Below, piece after piece: positions 8,241 through 16,046 of a stretch of DNA of 41,898 bases. The stretch comes from a virus. Both the position numbers and the translations under genes were made by a program. The stretch spans positions 1 to 41,898 of IMG/VR virus record IMGVR_UViG_3300019863_000034; one strand, 5' to 3'. Each line of letters begins with the position of its first letter. Position 1 is the first letter of the stretch. A model generated the notes under the pieces. That model was not told the DNA's origin. It did no database searches and saw only the letters and a list, made by a program, of their open reading frames with translations.

Positions 8241-8380
8241 CCTGGCCAAAAGATTGGAAGACTGCACTAGGTGTCTTGGCCAGGGTATTCAAATTTCCAC
8301 CTAGTGAGCTCTGGGAAATGGGCAAAGACGACATTATTTTTTGGATGAAAAGAGTAGAGGAGCAAACAGATGGCCAATAA
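8228..8380 (+). CDS. Tail assembly chaperone extension reached by -1 frameshift (gp42/E'-like)
   Basis: The -1 frame relative to the chaperone is open from just after a TGA at 8225-8227 to TAA at 8378-8380. It encodes FLLAWPKDWKTALGVLA and then KFPPSELWEMGKDDIIFW, the familiar pattern (F.WPP.EL..M...E...W) of the frameshifted half of P2 E+E' and Mu-like chaperones. There is no plausible start codon near its beginning, so it is likely made as a fusion of about 140 aa with the short form. The slip must occur between 8228 and 8237. It overlaps the tape-measure start by 11 nt. Confidence 0.75.
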   Translation: MFLLAWPKDWKTALGVLARVFKFPPSELWEMGKDDIIFWMKRVEEQTDGQ

Positions 8381-10268
8381 TTACAATGTAAAGTGGAATT
8401 TTGGTGTAACTGACAAGCTAACATCTCCTTTGAGAAAAATGTCTAAATCTTTTGAGCCACTTACAAAGAGTGCAAAAAGAGCAAATCGACAATTTAAGAT
8501 AATGCAGAGTAATACTGCAGGCTTAAGGAATCGGATCAATAAAACAGGGAAATCTATCGCTGGAGCAGGTAAGTCTATGACTATGGGGCTATCTGCTCCT
8601 ATTGCAGCATTTGGAGCTTTGTCTTTACGCTCTGCTTTAACATTTGAACAATCGATGAACAAGGTAGAAGCACTAACAAAAGCCTCAGGAAAAGAACTTG
8701 TAGCCATGAGAGACATGGCCAAAGATCTAGGCTCTACAACAGCATTTTCCGCTTCACAAGCTGCTGATGCAATGTCGTTCTTAGGGATGGCAGGCTTTAA
8801 AACGAATCAAATATTAGAGGCCACACCGGCCTTGCTAAATCTTGCGGCTGCTTCTGGGACGGATCTAGGCAGGTCTGCAGATATAGCTTCAAATATACTC
8901 GGTTCTTTTGGTTTAAAAGCTAAAGAAATGGGAAGAGTCGCAGACGTTCTAGCAGCGACTACTGCAGGTGCAAATGTGGACATGGAAATGATGGCAGAGT
9001 CTATGAAAGCAGCTGCACCAGTGGCCAAGATGTACGGTCTTACTCTTGAGGAAACAGCAGCGGTTACTGGATTACTTGGAAATGTTGGGATACAAGGGTC
9101 TTTAGCAGGTAACTCTTTGAAAAATATGTTTTTAAATCTCACAGCACCAACGTCTAGGGCCAAGGCCTTAATAAAGGGTCTTGGAGTACAGGTTGTTGAT
9201 CAGTCTGGAAAAATGAGAAAGCTTAACGATATATTAATAGACCTTGGACCAGCACTTGGAAAGCTTCCAAAGGCGAAGCAGCTGGCAGTACTTAATGAAG
9301 TGTTTGGAAAAAGAGCTATCGCAGGAGCGGGAGAGCTCTTAACGCAGGCACTTAACATTGGCCAAGATGGCAAGAACGCAATATCAAGATTTACAGAAGA
9401 GCTAGAAAAGTCTAATGGTGCAGCTAAAAGAATGGCAGATATTATGATGAAAGGTGGTCCTGGTGCGGCCAAGGCGTTTTCATCTGCACTAGAGGGATTG
9501 CAAATTGCTCTTTCTGAAAGCGGTCTAATGAATGGCTTTACTGTTGTGGCAACTTTAATGGCCGATTTCTTTAGATGGATTTCAGCACTTCCAAAGCCTG
9601 TAAGATTCACTATCGTAACAATTCTTACTCTTGTGGCGACAATAGGGCCTCTTTTATTGATAATTGGTAAGTTAATTACAATGTGGCCGCTGGTAATTAC
9701 AGCTGTAAACGGACTCGGCGCATCGCTTATATTCTTAAAGGGGATATTCTTCAAGCTTGCATTCTTATTAAAGGGAGTGGTCATTTTCGCTTTCAAAGCT
9801 CTCGTTTTTCTTATTAAGGGTGCTGCTATCATTGCCTTTAAAGCATTAGTAGCCGTTTTAACAACGATGCTCGGAGCGCTCTCTTTGCTTGGTGTGGCGG
9901 CTTTTATGATTTATAAAAACTGGAAGCCAATCAAGGCTTTCTTTTCAGACTTTTTAACGGATCCAATACAACAAATTAAAGACATGATTGGATGGGTTAA
10001 GGAGCTAGGAAATAGTGCTTTAAATATATTCGGACTTGGTGGTGAGAGCGTAGACGACAAGCTTAAGAAGCAAGGGTTTACCATATCTGGACCAAGTGGT
10101 GAAAACGTAGGTGCTAAAAAACAAATAGAAAAAAGTAATGAAATGAAGGCCAGAGAAGTTAAGGCTTTTCTAGGTATTGATTTTGCAAATATGCCAAAAG
10201 GCACAAAGGTTAGAAGCGAGGATCCTGATAGAATGATCAGCTTCACCGGAATGGCAGGGGCTTATTAA
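8370..10268 (+). CDS. Tail tape measure protein
   Basis: A 632-aa protein that sets tail length and is ejected with the DNA. Residues about 90-270 carry the TP901-type tape-measure core (LGSTTAFSASQAADAMSFLG, TSDL-like ASGTDLGRSADIASNILGSF, NVDMEMMAESMKAAAPVAK). Residues about 410-525 hold several hydrophobic segments (for example FTIVTILTLVATIGPLLLII), suited to membrane insertion. At 632 aa it implies a fairly short contractile tail. The start overlaps the frameshifted chaperone. Confidence 0.92.
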   Translation: MANNYNVKWNFGVTDKLTSPLRKMSKSFEPLTKSAKRANRQFKIMQSNTAGLRNRINKTGKSIAGAGKSMTMGLSAPIAAFGALSLRSALTFEQSMNKVEALTKASGKELVAMRDMAKDLGSTTAFSASQAADAMSFLGMAGFKTNQILEATPALLNLAAASGTDLGRSADIASNILGSFGLKAKEMGRVADVLAATTAGANVDMEMMAESMKAAAPVAKMYGLTLEETAAVTGLLGNVGIQGSLAGNSLKNMFLNLTAPTSRAKALIKGLGVQVVDQSGKMRKLNDILIDLGPALGKLPKAKQLAVLNEVFGKRAIAGAGELLTQALNIGQDGKNAISRFTEELEKSNGAAKRMADIMMKGGPGAAKAFSSALEGLQIALSESGLMNGFTVVATLMADFFRWISALPKPVRFTIVTILTLVATIGPLLLIIGKLITMWPLVITAVNGLGASLIFLKGIFFKLAFLLKGVVIFAFKALVFLIKGAAIIAFKALVAVLTTMLGALSLLGVAAFMIYKNWKPIKAFFSDFLTDPIQQIKDMIGWVKELGNSALNIFGLGGESVDDKLKKQGFTISGPSGENVGAKKQIEKSNEMKAREVKAFLGIDFANMPKGTKVRSEDPDRMISFTGMAGAY

Positions 10269-11464
10269 TGGGCTATAAAGAAAATTTCAGAACAGGGTCT
10301 TTTAGGGGTGTAGAGTTTAAAATTGATTCATCTACAAAAGGGCTTGGAAGACGATCTGTTTTACACGAATATCCAAATAGAGAAAAACCATCAACAGAAG
10401 ACATGGGAAGAGCTGCAAAAACCTATGAGGTAGAGGGCTATATTATAGGTGATGACTATCAAGAGCAGAGGGATCTACTCGAAGCCGCCTTAGACACTCC
10501 AGGTCCAGGGGAGCTTATACATCCTTTTTATGGCTCTTTAATTGTTCAAGTTGGCCCTGTAAGCTTCTCTGAGTCAAACAAAGAGGGTGGTATTCTTTAC
10601 TTTACTGCCAAGTTTACAGAGGCAGGAGATAATTCTTTCCCTAGAAGCGTTAATGATAGGAATGTTATTCTTGAAGACAAGGCCAATGATGCGCTTACAG
10701 AGGCATCAAAGGAGCTAGAGGATACATTCTCAATAGAGGATTTACCAGCATACGCAATAGAGACTGCGCAGCAGGCAATAGAAAACGTATCTGAAATATT
10801 TGACACTGCAACTGCAACTTTATCTGATGTGGCGAATACTGCATCAGAGGTTGCTTTTTCTATAAGGAATCTAGTCGCTGACACAAACGATCTGCTACAG
10901 TCCCCCAGTGTATTAGCTCAACGGCTACTAGATTCCTTCTCCTTACTTGAGGAGTCTATTTCTCTTGGAGGAGATAGGGAGTCAGCACTTGGTGGATTTA
11001 CAAGCTTTGGAGATAATGATGTTGAAATTCAAGACAACACGCCATCAAGAGAGAGGGAAAAAGAGAACCAGAGGCAGTTAAACAACTTTATCAAAAGGGT
11101 TGCTATCATAAAGCTGGCCAATAACGCAAAAGATGCTGGGTACGAGTCTATCGATAAAGCTGAGAGCTCTAGACAGAGTATAGTAGATGGTATCGAAATT
11201 CAGATTAAGGAGAGTGCAAGCGATGACTTTATTCAAGCAATGTATGACTTATCTGCTGCTCTTGTTGATGCCGTTCCTAATACTGACACTGATATACCAT
11301 CTGTAAAAAACATAGAGCTTGATCAGACGGTATCAACATTAGAGTTAACCTATGAGCTTTTTGAAAGCAATGATAACGAACAGGATATTATAGATAGAAA
11401 CTCTGTGAGCAATCCGTGCTTTCTAAAAGCAGGTGAAGTTTTAGAGGTGATTGGTGGCCAATAA
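10268..11464 (+). CDS. Mu gpN-like baseplate / DNA circularisation N-terminal domain protein
   Basis: A 398-aa protein whose first 120 residues (TGSFRGVEFKIDSS, YEVEGYIIGDDYQEQRDLLEAAL, PGPGELIHPFYGSLIVQV) match the DNA_circ_N domain of Mu gpN. Despite the old name, this family belongs to the baseplate/tail-fibre hub. The central part is acidic and helical. Its ATG overlaps the tape-measure TAA by one base, and the gene order (tape measure, N, P, 45) is that of Mu. Confidence 0.85.
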   Translation: MGYKENFRTGSFRGVEFKIDSSTKGLGRRSVLHEYPNREKPSTEDMGRAAKTYEVEGYIIGDDYQEQRDLLEAALDTPGPGELIHPFYGSLIVQVGPVSFSESNKEGGILYFTAKFTEAGDNSFPRSVNDRNVILEDKANDALTEASKELEDTFSIEDLPAYAIETAQQAIENVSEIFDTATATLSDVANTASEVAFSIRNLVADTNDLLQSPSVLAQRLLDSFSLLEESISLGGDRESALGGFTSFGDNDVEIQDNTPSREREKENQRQLNNFIKRVAIIKLANNAKDAGYESIDKAESSRQSIVDGIEIQIKESASDDFIQAMYDLSAALVDAVPNTDTDIPSVKNIELDQTVSTLELTYELFESNDNEQDIIDRNSVSNPCFLKAGEVLEVIGGQ

Positions 11465-12539
11465 ACCTATAGACGAGGGTAGTGTTGACACGCTACCTAT
11501 AGTTTTTAAAGTAGACGGTAAGATATATGAGGGCTTTAAAAATGTTAGGCTTACTAGGAGTTTAACTAGTCTTACAGGTTCTTTTGAGATTGTTCTTACA
11601 GATAAGTTTCAGATTCAAAAAGAAGATTTTACTTTAAAGCCTGGTCTATCTATTGAGTGCAGTATTGGAACATTTAAAGTTTTTACAGGGTATATTGATC
11701 AGTTCGCAATTCATACCACCGCAAATAGCAGAAACATAACAATATCAGGAAGAGATAAAACAGGCGACCTTGTAGATTGCTCTGTTGCTTCTCCTAATGA
11801 GTTTAACAATATGGACATTCTGCAAATAGCTAATAAAATATGTTCTCCATTTGGCATAGGTGTAAAGATTTTCGGTGCTCCTGGTTCAAAGATTGAAAAG
11901 TTCACAATACAGCAAGCAGAGACAGCATTCGAAGCACTGGAGAGACTGGCCAAGAAAAGGGATTTTTTAATTACTTCAGCACCGGATGGCGATCTTGTTC
12001 TTGAGAAAAAAGGGGTTGTGAGATCGGGGACTGATTTAATTGAGGGAGAAAACACTCTTGCTATTTCTTGTAGATTTGACAATACGGAGAGGTTTTCAAA
12101 GTATATTGTAAAGGGACAATCTACTAGTTTGCTTGGTGGTATTGGTGATGCGACCTCTGGAAAGGGAGAGGCCAGCGATCAAGGGATAGAGAGATATAGA
12201 CCGCTTGTTATTATAGCAGAATCCTCCTCTAAGGTAGATGACTGTAAAAAGCGTGCATCATGGGAAGCCAATATGAGGGCAGCAAGGTCAACAGAAATAT
12301 CTGTTTTGACAAGAGGGTGGATAAAAGAAGATGGCCTGCTATGGGCTTCAAATCAGCTTGTAAACTTAGACTCTATTTCTTCTGGGATAAAGCAGCAGTT
12401 TTTAATTTCAGAGATAAAAATGGAGCAATCTGATAGAGGCAGGCTTACTGAGCTTTCTTTAATTAGACCTGATGCATTTGAATTTAAAGAGGATGTCGAA
12501 AAAGAAAAGGATCCTTTAGACACACTTGGATGGGACTAG
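11454..12539 (+). CDS. Mu gpP-like baseplate hub protein
   Basis: A protein of about 361 aa, in the size range of Mu gpP (gp44), the hub that connects tube and spike. Visible features include the repeated beta patterns LTRSLTSLTGSFEIVLTD and SRNITISGRDKTGDLVDCSV, the latter typical of gpP/gp27-like hub proteins. GTG 11454 is preferred because GAGGTG lies just upstream; TTG 11451 is possible. It overlaps the previous gene by 11 nt. Confidence 0.82.
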   Translation: MANKPIDEGSVDTLPIVFKVDGKIYEGFKNVRLTRSLTSLTGSFEIVLTDKFQIQKEDFTLKPGLSIECSIGTFKVFTGYIDQFAIHTTANSRNITISGRDKTGDLVDCSVASPNEFNNMDILQIANKICSPFGIGVKIFGAPGSKIEKFTIQQAETAFEALERLAKKRDFLITSAPDGDLVLEKKGVVRSGTDLIEGENTLAISCRFDNTERFSKYIVKGQSTSLLGGIGDATSGKGEASDQGIERYRPLVIIAESSSKVDDCKKRASWEANMRAARSTEISVLTRGWIKEDGLLWASNQLVNLDSISSGIKQQFLISEIKMEQSDRGRLTELSLIRPDAFEFKEDVEKEKDPLDTLGWD

Positions 12540-13081
12540 TGAGCTTAAAAATAATTGGAAGATATTTAACGCAATTAAAAAACAAGATAGCACTAATGGT
12601 GGCCAGAGGTGCAATAGCGTCTGTTAGTGACTCTGCAAGCATTCAGCTTGTACAGGCTGGATTCTTGGCAGACGAGGTTAAGGACAAGGTGGAGTCGTTT
12701 GGGCACTTTGGCCTTGTAAGCGTTCCGCCTGCCTCTGGAACGGAGTGCATAGGGGTTTCTGTCTCTGGAAGCAGGGATAACATGGTCATTGTGGCAACTG
12801 AAAACAGGCAGTACAGAAAAAAAGGGCTTCCTCCTGGTACTTCTGGCCTTTATAATAAAAACCAGAAATATATTCTTTTAAAAGAGAATAATATAGAAAT
12901 GCTTTTATCTAAGATCAAAGTAGAAAACGATCAGCATGAGTTAATAGCAGTTCTTGTAGAGCTTATTGAAAAAATAGTGGAAAGCAAAAACATAACTGGC
13001 ATTGGTCCCCAGCCTCTAACTGCAGATAGCATAGCGGCGATAAATGCAGTTAAAACAAAGCTAGAAACTTTTAAGGTGTAG
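12530..13081 (+). CDS. Mu gp45-like baseplate assembly / spike protein
   Basis: A 183-aa protein with MVARGAIASVSDSASIQLVQ, EVKDKVESFGHFGLVSVPP and GTECIGVSVSGSRDNMVIVA, the pattern of Mu gp45, the membrane-piercing tail-tip protein. The usual long beta-helix end is short here; the C-terminus (residues about 125-183) looks helical instead. ATG 12530 overlaps the gpP stop; a GTG three codons later is an alternative start. Confidence 0.82.
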   Translation: MGLVSLKIIGRYLTQLKNKIALMVARGAIASVSDSASIQLVQAGFLADEVKDKVESFGHFGLVSVPPASGTECIGVSVSGSRDNMVIVATENRQYRKKGLPPGTSGLYNKNQKYILLKENNIEMLLSKIKVENDQHELIAVLVELIEKIVESKNITGIGPQPLTADSIAAINAVKTKLETFKV

Positions 13082-13082
13082 T

Positions 13083-13292
13083 ATGGCGTTAACAAAAGAA
13101 TCGATGGCAGATAAGATAGTTACTAAGCTTAAGGTGCTTAATCCTGCCATATCAGAACCACAGCTTAAGCCATTCTGGGAAGCGATAGCAGAGGGTGTTA
13201 TTGAAGAGCTTACAGAGAATGGTGTTATTAAGCCAGGTACATTTAAAGACGGCACAGGCGCAGACATTACAGGCGAAGGAGTTATAGAATGA
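13083..13292 (+). CDS. Small conserved-type phage protein of unknown function
   Basis: A 69-aa protein between gp45-like and gp46-like genes. It starts with a helical segment (KESMADKIVTKLKVL) and ends in a Gly-rich tail (GTFKDGTGADITGEGVIE). Proteins of this style recur in phages as short tail-associated ORFs, but I cannot name a family. Its TGA overlaps the next ATG (ATGA), so translation is probably coupled. Confidence 0.7.
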   Translation: MALTKESMADKIVTKLKVLNPAISEPQLKPFWEAIAEGVIEELTENGVIKPGTFKDGTGADITGEGVIE

Positions 13293-13750
13293 GTGACATT
13301 GGTCTTTTCCCTACAGAAAGCGGTCTTTTTGATATCAAAATAAACGAAGAAAGAAACGATATTGTGGCCGACAACGGCCTAGAGACTGCAGTAATTATAT
13401 CGATATGGTCAAACAGGCGTGTAAAAGAAGAAGAACTACCTTTTGGGAAGACTCAAAAAGAGGGGTGGTGGGGCGATATGTATCCAGAAAAAGATGGAGA
13501 TAAAATCGGATCAAAGCTATGGACACTCAACCCAGAAAAAACAACAAATGAAACATTAAAAAAATCAGAAGACTATACAAAAGAATGTCTTAACTGGATG
13601 ATTGACGATGGAATTGCTAGTGCAATAAATGTGCTTTCCGAATATAATAGTAGTAAGCACCTAGTTACAAAGGTTCAAATTGTAAAAAAAGACGGTGAAG
13701 AAGAGAGGTTTTCTGTTCTTTGGGAAGAGCAAGAAATCAGGAGAGGCTAA
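13289..13750 (+). CDS. Mu gp46-like baseplate wedge protein
   Basis: A 153-aa protein with GLETAVIISIWSNRRVKEEE, EGWWGDMYP and KIGSKLWTLNPEKTTNETL, the diagnostic core of the phage GP46 family (related to T4 gp25-type wedge proteins). It has GGAG upstream and overlaps the preceding gene by 4 nt. It should form the baseplate wedge with the gp47- and gp48-like proteins that follow. Confidence 0.9.
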   Translation: MSDIGLFPTESGLFDIKINEERNDIVADNGLETAVIISIWSNRRVKEEELPFGKTQKEGWWGDMYPEKDGDKIGSKLWTLNPEKTTNETLKKSEDYTKECLNWMIDDGIASAINVLSEYNSSKHLVTKVQIVKKDGEEERFSVLWEEQEIRRG

Positions 13751-14854
13751 ATGGCATTTCAAAGACCTACTATTGAGCAATTAATAGAGCGTGTTGATTC
13801 AGATATAAAAAACGGACTAAACCTAGTTGCAGTAATAAGAAGATCGTTTGTAGGTGGTATATCGAGGGCAATAGCTGGCCTTTCACACATGCTTCACGGT
13901 CATCTTGATTGGATATCTAAGCAGACACTCCCAGACACTTCTGAAGAAGATGGCGTTCAGAGATGGGCCAATCTTTTTAACGTACCTAGAAAAGAGGCTA
14001 CAATAGCGCAATTCAAGCTTTCAGTTATCTTTAACGATGTGGCAACCATTGCAAGTGGGACTGTTTTTTTAAGGTCTGATGGCAGTCAGTACACTACAGA
14101 TGCAGAGGTTGCTTCTACAGGTGCTGAGACAATAGAAATACAAGTAACATCAGAGCTTCCTGGTGCTAGTTACAATCCTGAGGTCGGTGAAGAGATTACA
14201 CTTGAATCACCTATTTTAAACGTAGAATCAACTGCAACAGTTGCCTCTATTGTTATCGATGCGGAAGATCGTGAAGACCTAGAGGATTGGAGAAGTCGTG
14301 TTATTGACAGACTAAGACAACCACCTTTAGGCGGCTCTGTAAACGACTATAAGCAATGGGCTCTTGAAGTCGCAGGCGTAACAAGAGCATGGGTTTTTCC
14401 ACTTTACGGAGGGGCTGGGAAAGTAGGTGTGTCTTTTGTAGAAGATGGAGAAGACCCAATCATACCAGGAGCACCAAAGGTGCAAGAGGTGACAGATTAT
14501 ATTGAAGAAAGAAAGCCTGTAACAGCAATACTATCTGTTTTTGCCCCAAATCCAGAACCTATGGATATCACAATAGGAATAAAGCCAAATACAATAGAAG
14601 TTCAAAATGCAATTACTGCAGAGCTTAGTGATTTAATTGCAAGAAGTGCAGAGGTGGCAGGCTCTTATAAGTCACCTAGTGAAAATAACGATGGGAAAAT
14701 ACTACTTTCAAAAATATCACAGTCTATAAGTATAGCAAGTGGCGTTGAGGATAACGATATAGTAGAAATCAATGGAGGCGCACCTGCAAATGTGGTTCCT
14801 AGTACTGGTGGACTTGTAACTCTTGGAGCGATAACTTGGCAAACATTAGCGTAA
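13751..14854 (+). CDS. Mu gp47-like baseplate J protein
   Basis: A 367-aa protein of the baseplate J family. It shows IKNGLNLVAVIRRSFVGGIS, LDWISKQTLPDTSEEDGVQRWANLF and the central DWRSRVIDRLRQPPLGGSVNDYKQWALEV, which are family hallmarks. It forms the wedge arms to which fibres are attached. AGGAGAGG lies 4 nt before the ATG. The last 19 nt overlap the gp48-like gene. Confidence 0.92.
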   Translation: MAFQRPTIEQLIERVDSDIKNGLNLVAVIRRSFVGGISRAIAGLSHMLHGHLDWISKQTLPDTSEEDGVQRWANLFNVPRKEATIAQFKLSVIFNDVATIASGTVFLRSDGSQYTTDAEVASTGAETIEIQVTSELPGASYNPEVGEEITLESPILNVESTATVASIVIDAEDREDLEDWRSRVIDRLRQPPLGGSVNDYKQWALEVAGVTRAWVFPLYGGAGKVGVSFVEDGEDPIIPGAPKVQEVTDYIEERKPVTAILSVFAPNPEPMDITIGIKPNTIEVQNAITAELSDLIARSAEVAGSYKSPSENNDGKILLSKISQSISIASGVEDNDIVEINGGAPANVVPSTGGLVTLGAITWQTLA

Positions 14855-15456
14855 AGCACACTAGATACTCAAATCTTTTAAAGAGATTGATGCCTAACGG
14901 TCTGGCATGGCTAAATAAAAACATTAAAGGCCAGAGTCTTAATGAGCTATTAGATGCCGCAACGATTGAATTTGCCAGGGTTGACGATAGAGGTATTCAG
15001 CTAATTGATGAGCTAGACCCTAATAAAACCGTTGAGATGATTGAGGACTGGGAAAGGCTTTTAGGCCTTCCAGATGAGTGTGACAACGTAGAAGACCCAA
15101 CATTACAAGAGAGAAGATCTAGAATCACTCAGGTTTTAACCACTAGGGGCGGTCAAAATATAGAGTTCTATAAGACGATAGTTTCCAACTTTGGCTTTGA
15201 CCCTGCAGAGATAACAATAGAAGAGCCGAAGCAGTTTAAAGCTGGAATGGCAAGAGCAGGCGACCCACTAACCAATGGCGACTGGATCTATGCGATAATT
15301 GTAAAAGCTCCTGCTGATGTAATTGTTAAGTTTAGAGCTGGCCTTTCAACTGCTGGCGACAGGCTTGTAGAAGTTGGGAATGAGACTCTCGAGTGTCTTA
15401 TGCAAAAGTACAAGCCAGCACATACAATTTTAATTTTTAGTTTTGGAAACACTTAG
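14836..15456 (+). CDS. Mu gp48-like baseplate protein (DUF2313/YmfQ-like)
   Basis: A 206-aa protein with LKRLMPNGLAWLNKN, MIEDWERLLGLPDECD and ERRSRITQVLTTRGGQN, as in the YmfQ/DUF2313 family, which completes the wedge in Mu-like tails. It begins with TTG at 14836 after GGAG (7-nt spacing); no ATG occurs before the conserved region except Met17. It ends the core tail cluster in normal Mu order. Confidence 0.88.
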   Translation: MANISVKHTRYSNLLKRLMPNGLAWLNKNIKGQSLNELLDAATIEFARVDDRGIQLIDELDPNKTVEMIEDWERLLGLPDECDNVEDPTLQERRSRITQVLTTRGGQNIEFYKTIVSNFGFDPAEITIEEPKQFKAGMARAGDPLTNGDWIYAIIVKAPADVIVKFRAGLSTAGDRLVEVGNETLECLMQKYKPAHTILIFSFGNT

Positions 15457-15465
15457 GAGGTAATA

Positions 15466-16035
15466 ATGTATAGAATAGACTCTGAGGGTGCAACGGTAGA
15501 CAATCTTTTTACAGAGGGTGATCCAGGCACAGGAGTTCCGGCAACGGTTGTTGCAGCAGAGTGGCTAAATCACTCACAGGAAGAGCTTGCAAAGTTTATT
15601 GAACACTTAGGAATCACGCTATCGAAACTTGATAGAAACCAGCTGCAGGCTGCTATTCTTGAGCTCCACCTTAGAGGTGGGAGAAATGCTCCTTTAAGCC
15701 AGGATATTGACAACAATGCTGGACCTCTTGATGTTGCTGGCGTTGTTCTAGACAGAACCGTAATTAAATGCTGGAAAGCTGATATTTTAATTGAGCGAAA
15801 AACGGATAGCAATTACAATATAGAGAGTGGCACAATTCACGTTGTTTATGATGCAGCACTGGATGCATGGAGAGTTGCACTGTCAACAAACCTAGACGAT
15901 GCAGGGGTTGTTTTTACAATGACACAAATAGCGGCTACAGATGAGTTTAAGCTTCAGTACACTTCGGACGATTTGACTGGAACAACTTACTCTGGAACAG
16001 TTAAGTTTATTAATATTAGAAACTACAGACTATAA
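15466..16035 (+). CDS. Short tail fibre / collar-like protein
   Basis: A 189-aa protein. The N-terminus (NLFTEGDPGTGVPATVVAAEWLNHSQEELAKFIEHLG) is the common start of tail fibre proteins that bind the baseplate. The rest is beta-rich with no distinct receptor-binding domain. The ATG follows AGGAGG. It probably acts as a fibre base or adaptor for the longer proteins that follow. Confidence 0.68.
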   Translation: MYRIDSEGATVDNLFTEGDPGTGVPATVVAAEWLNHSQEELAKFIEHLGITLSKLDRNQLQAAILELHLRGGRNAPLSQDIDNNAGPLDVAGVVLDRTVIKCWKADILIERKTDSNYNIESGTIHVVYDAALDAWRVALSTNLDDAGVVFTMTQIAATDEFKLQYTSDDLTGTTYSGTVKFINIRNYRL

Positions 16036-16046
16036 AGGGGGAGAGT

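Noticed and set aside
9200-9832. Long minus-strand frame (210 codons) opposite the tape measure gene
   Set aside because: It is the antisense shadow of a clear tape-measure gene and its translation has no recognisable domain.
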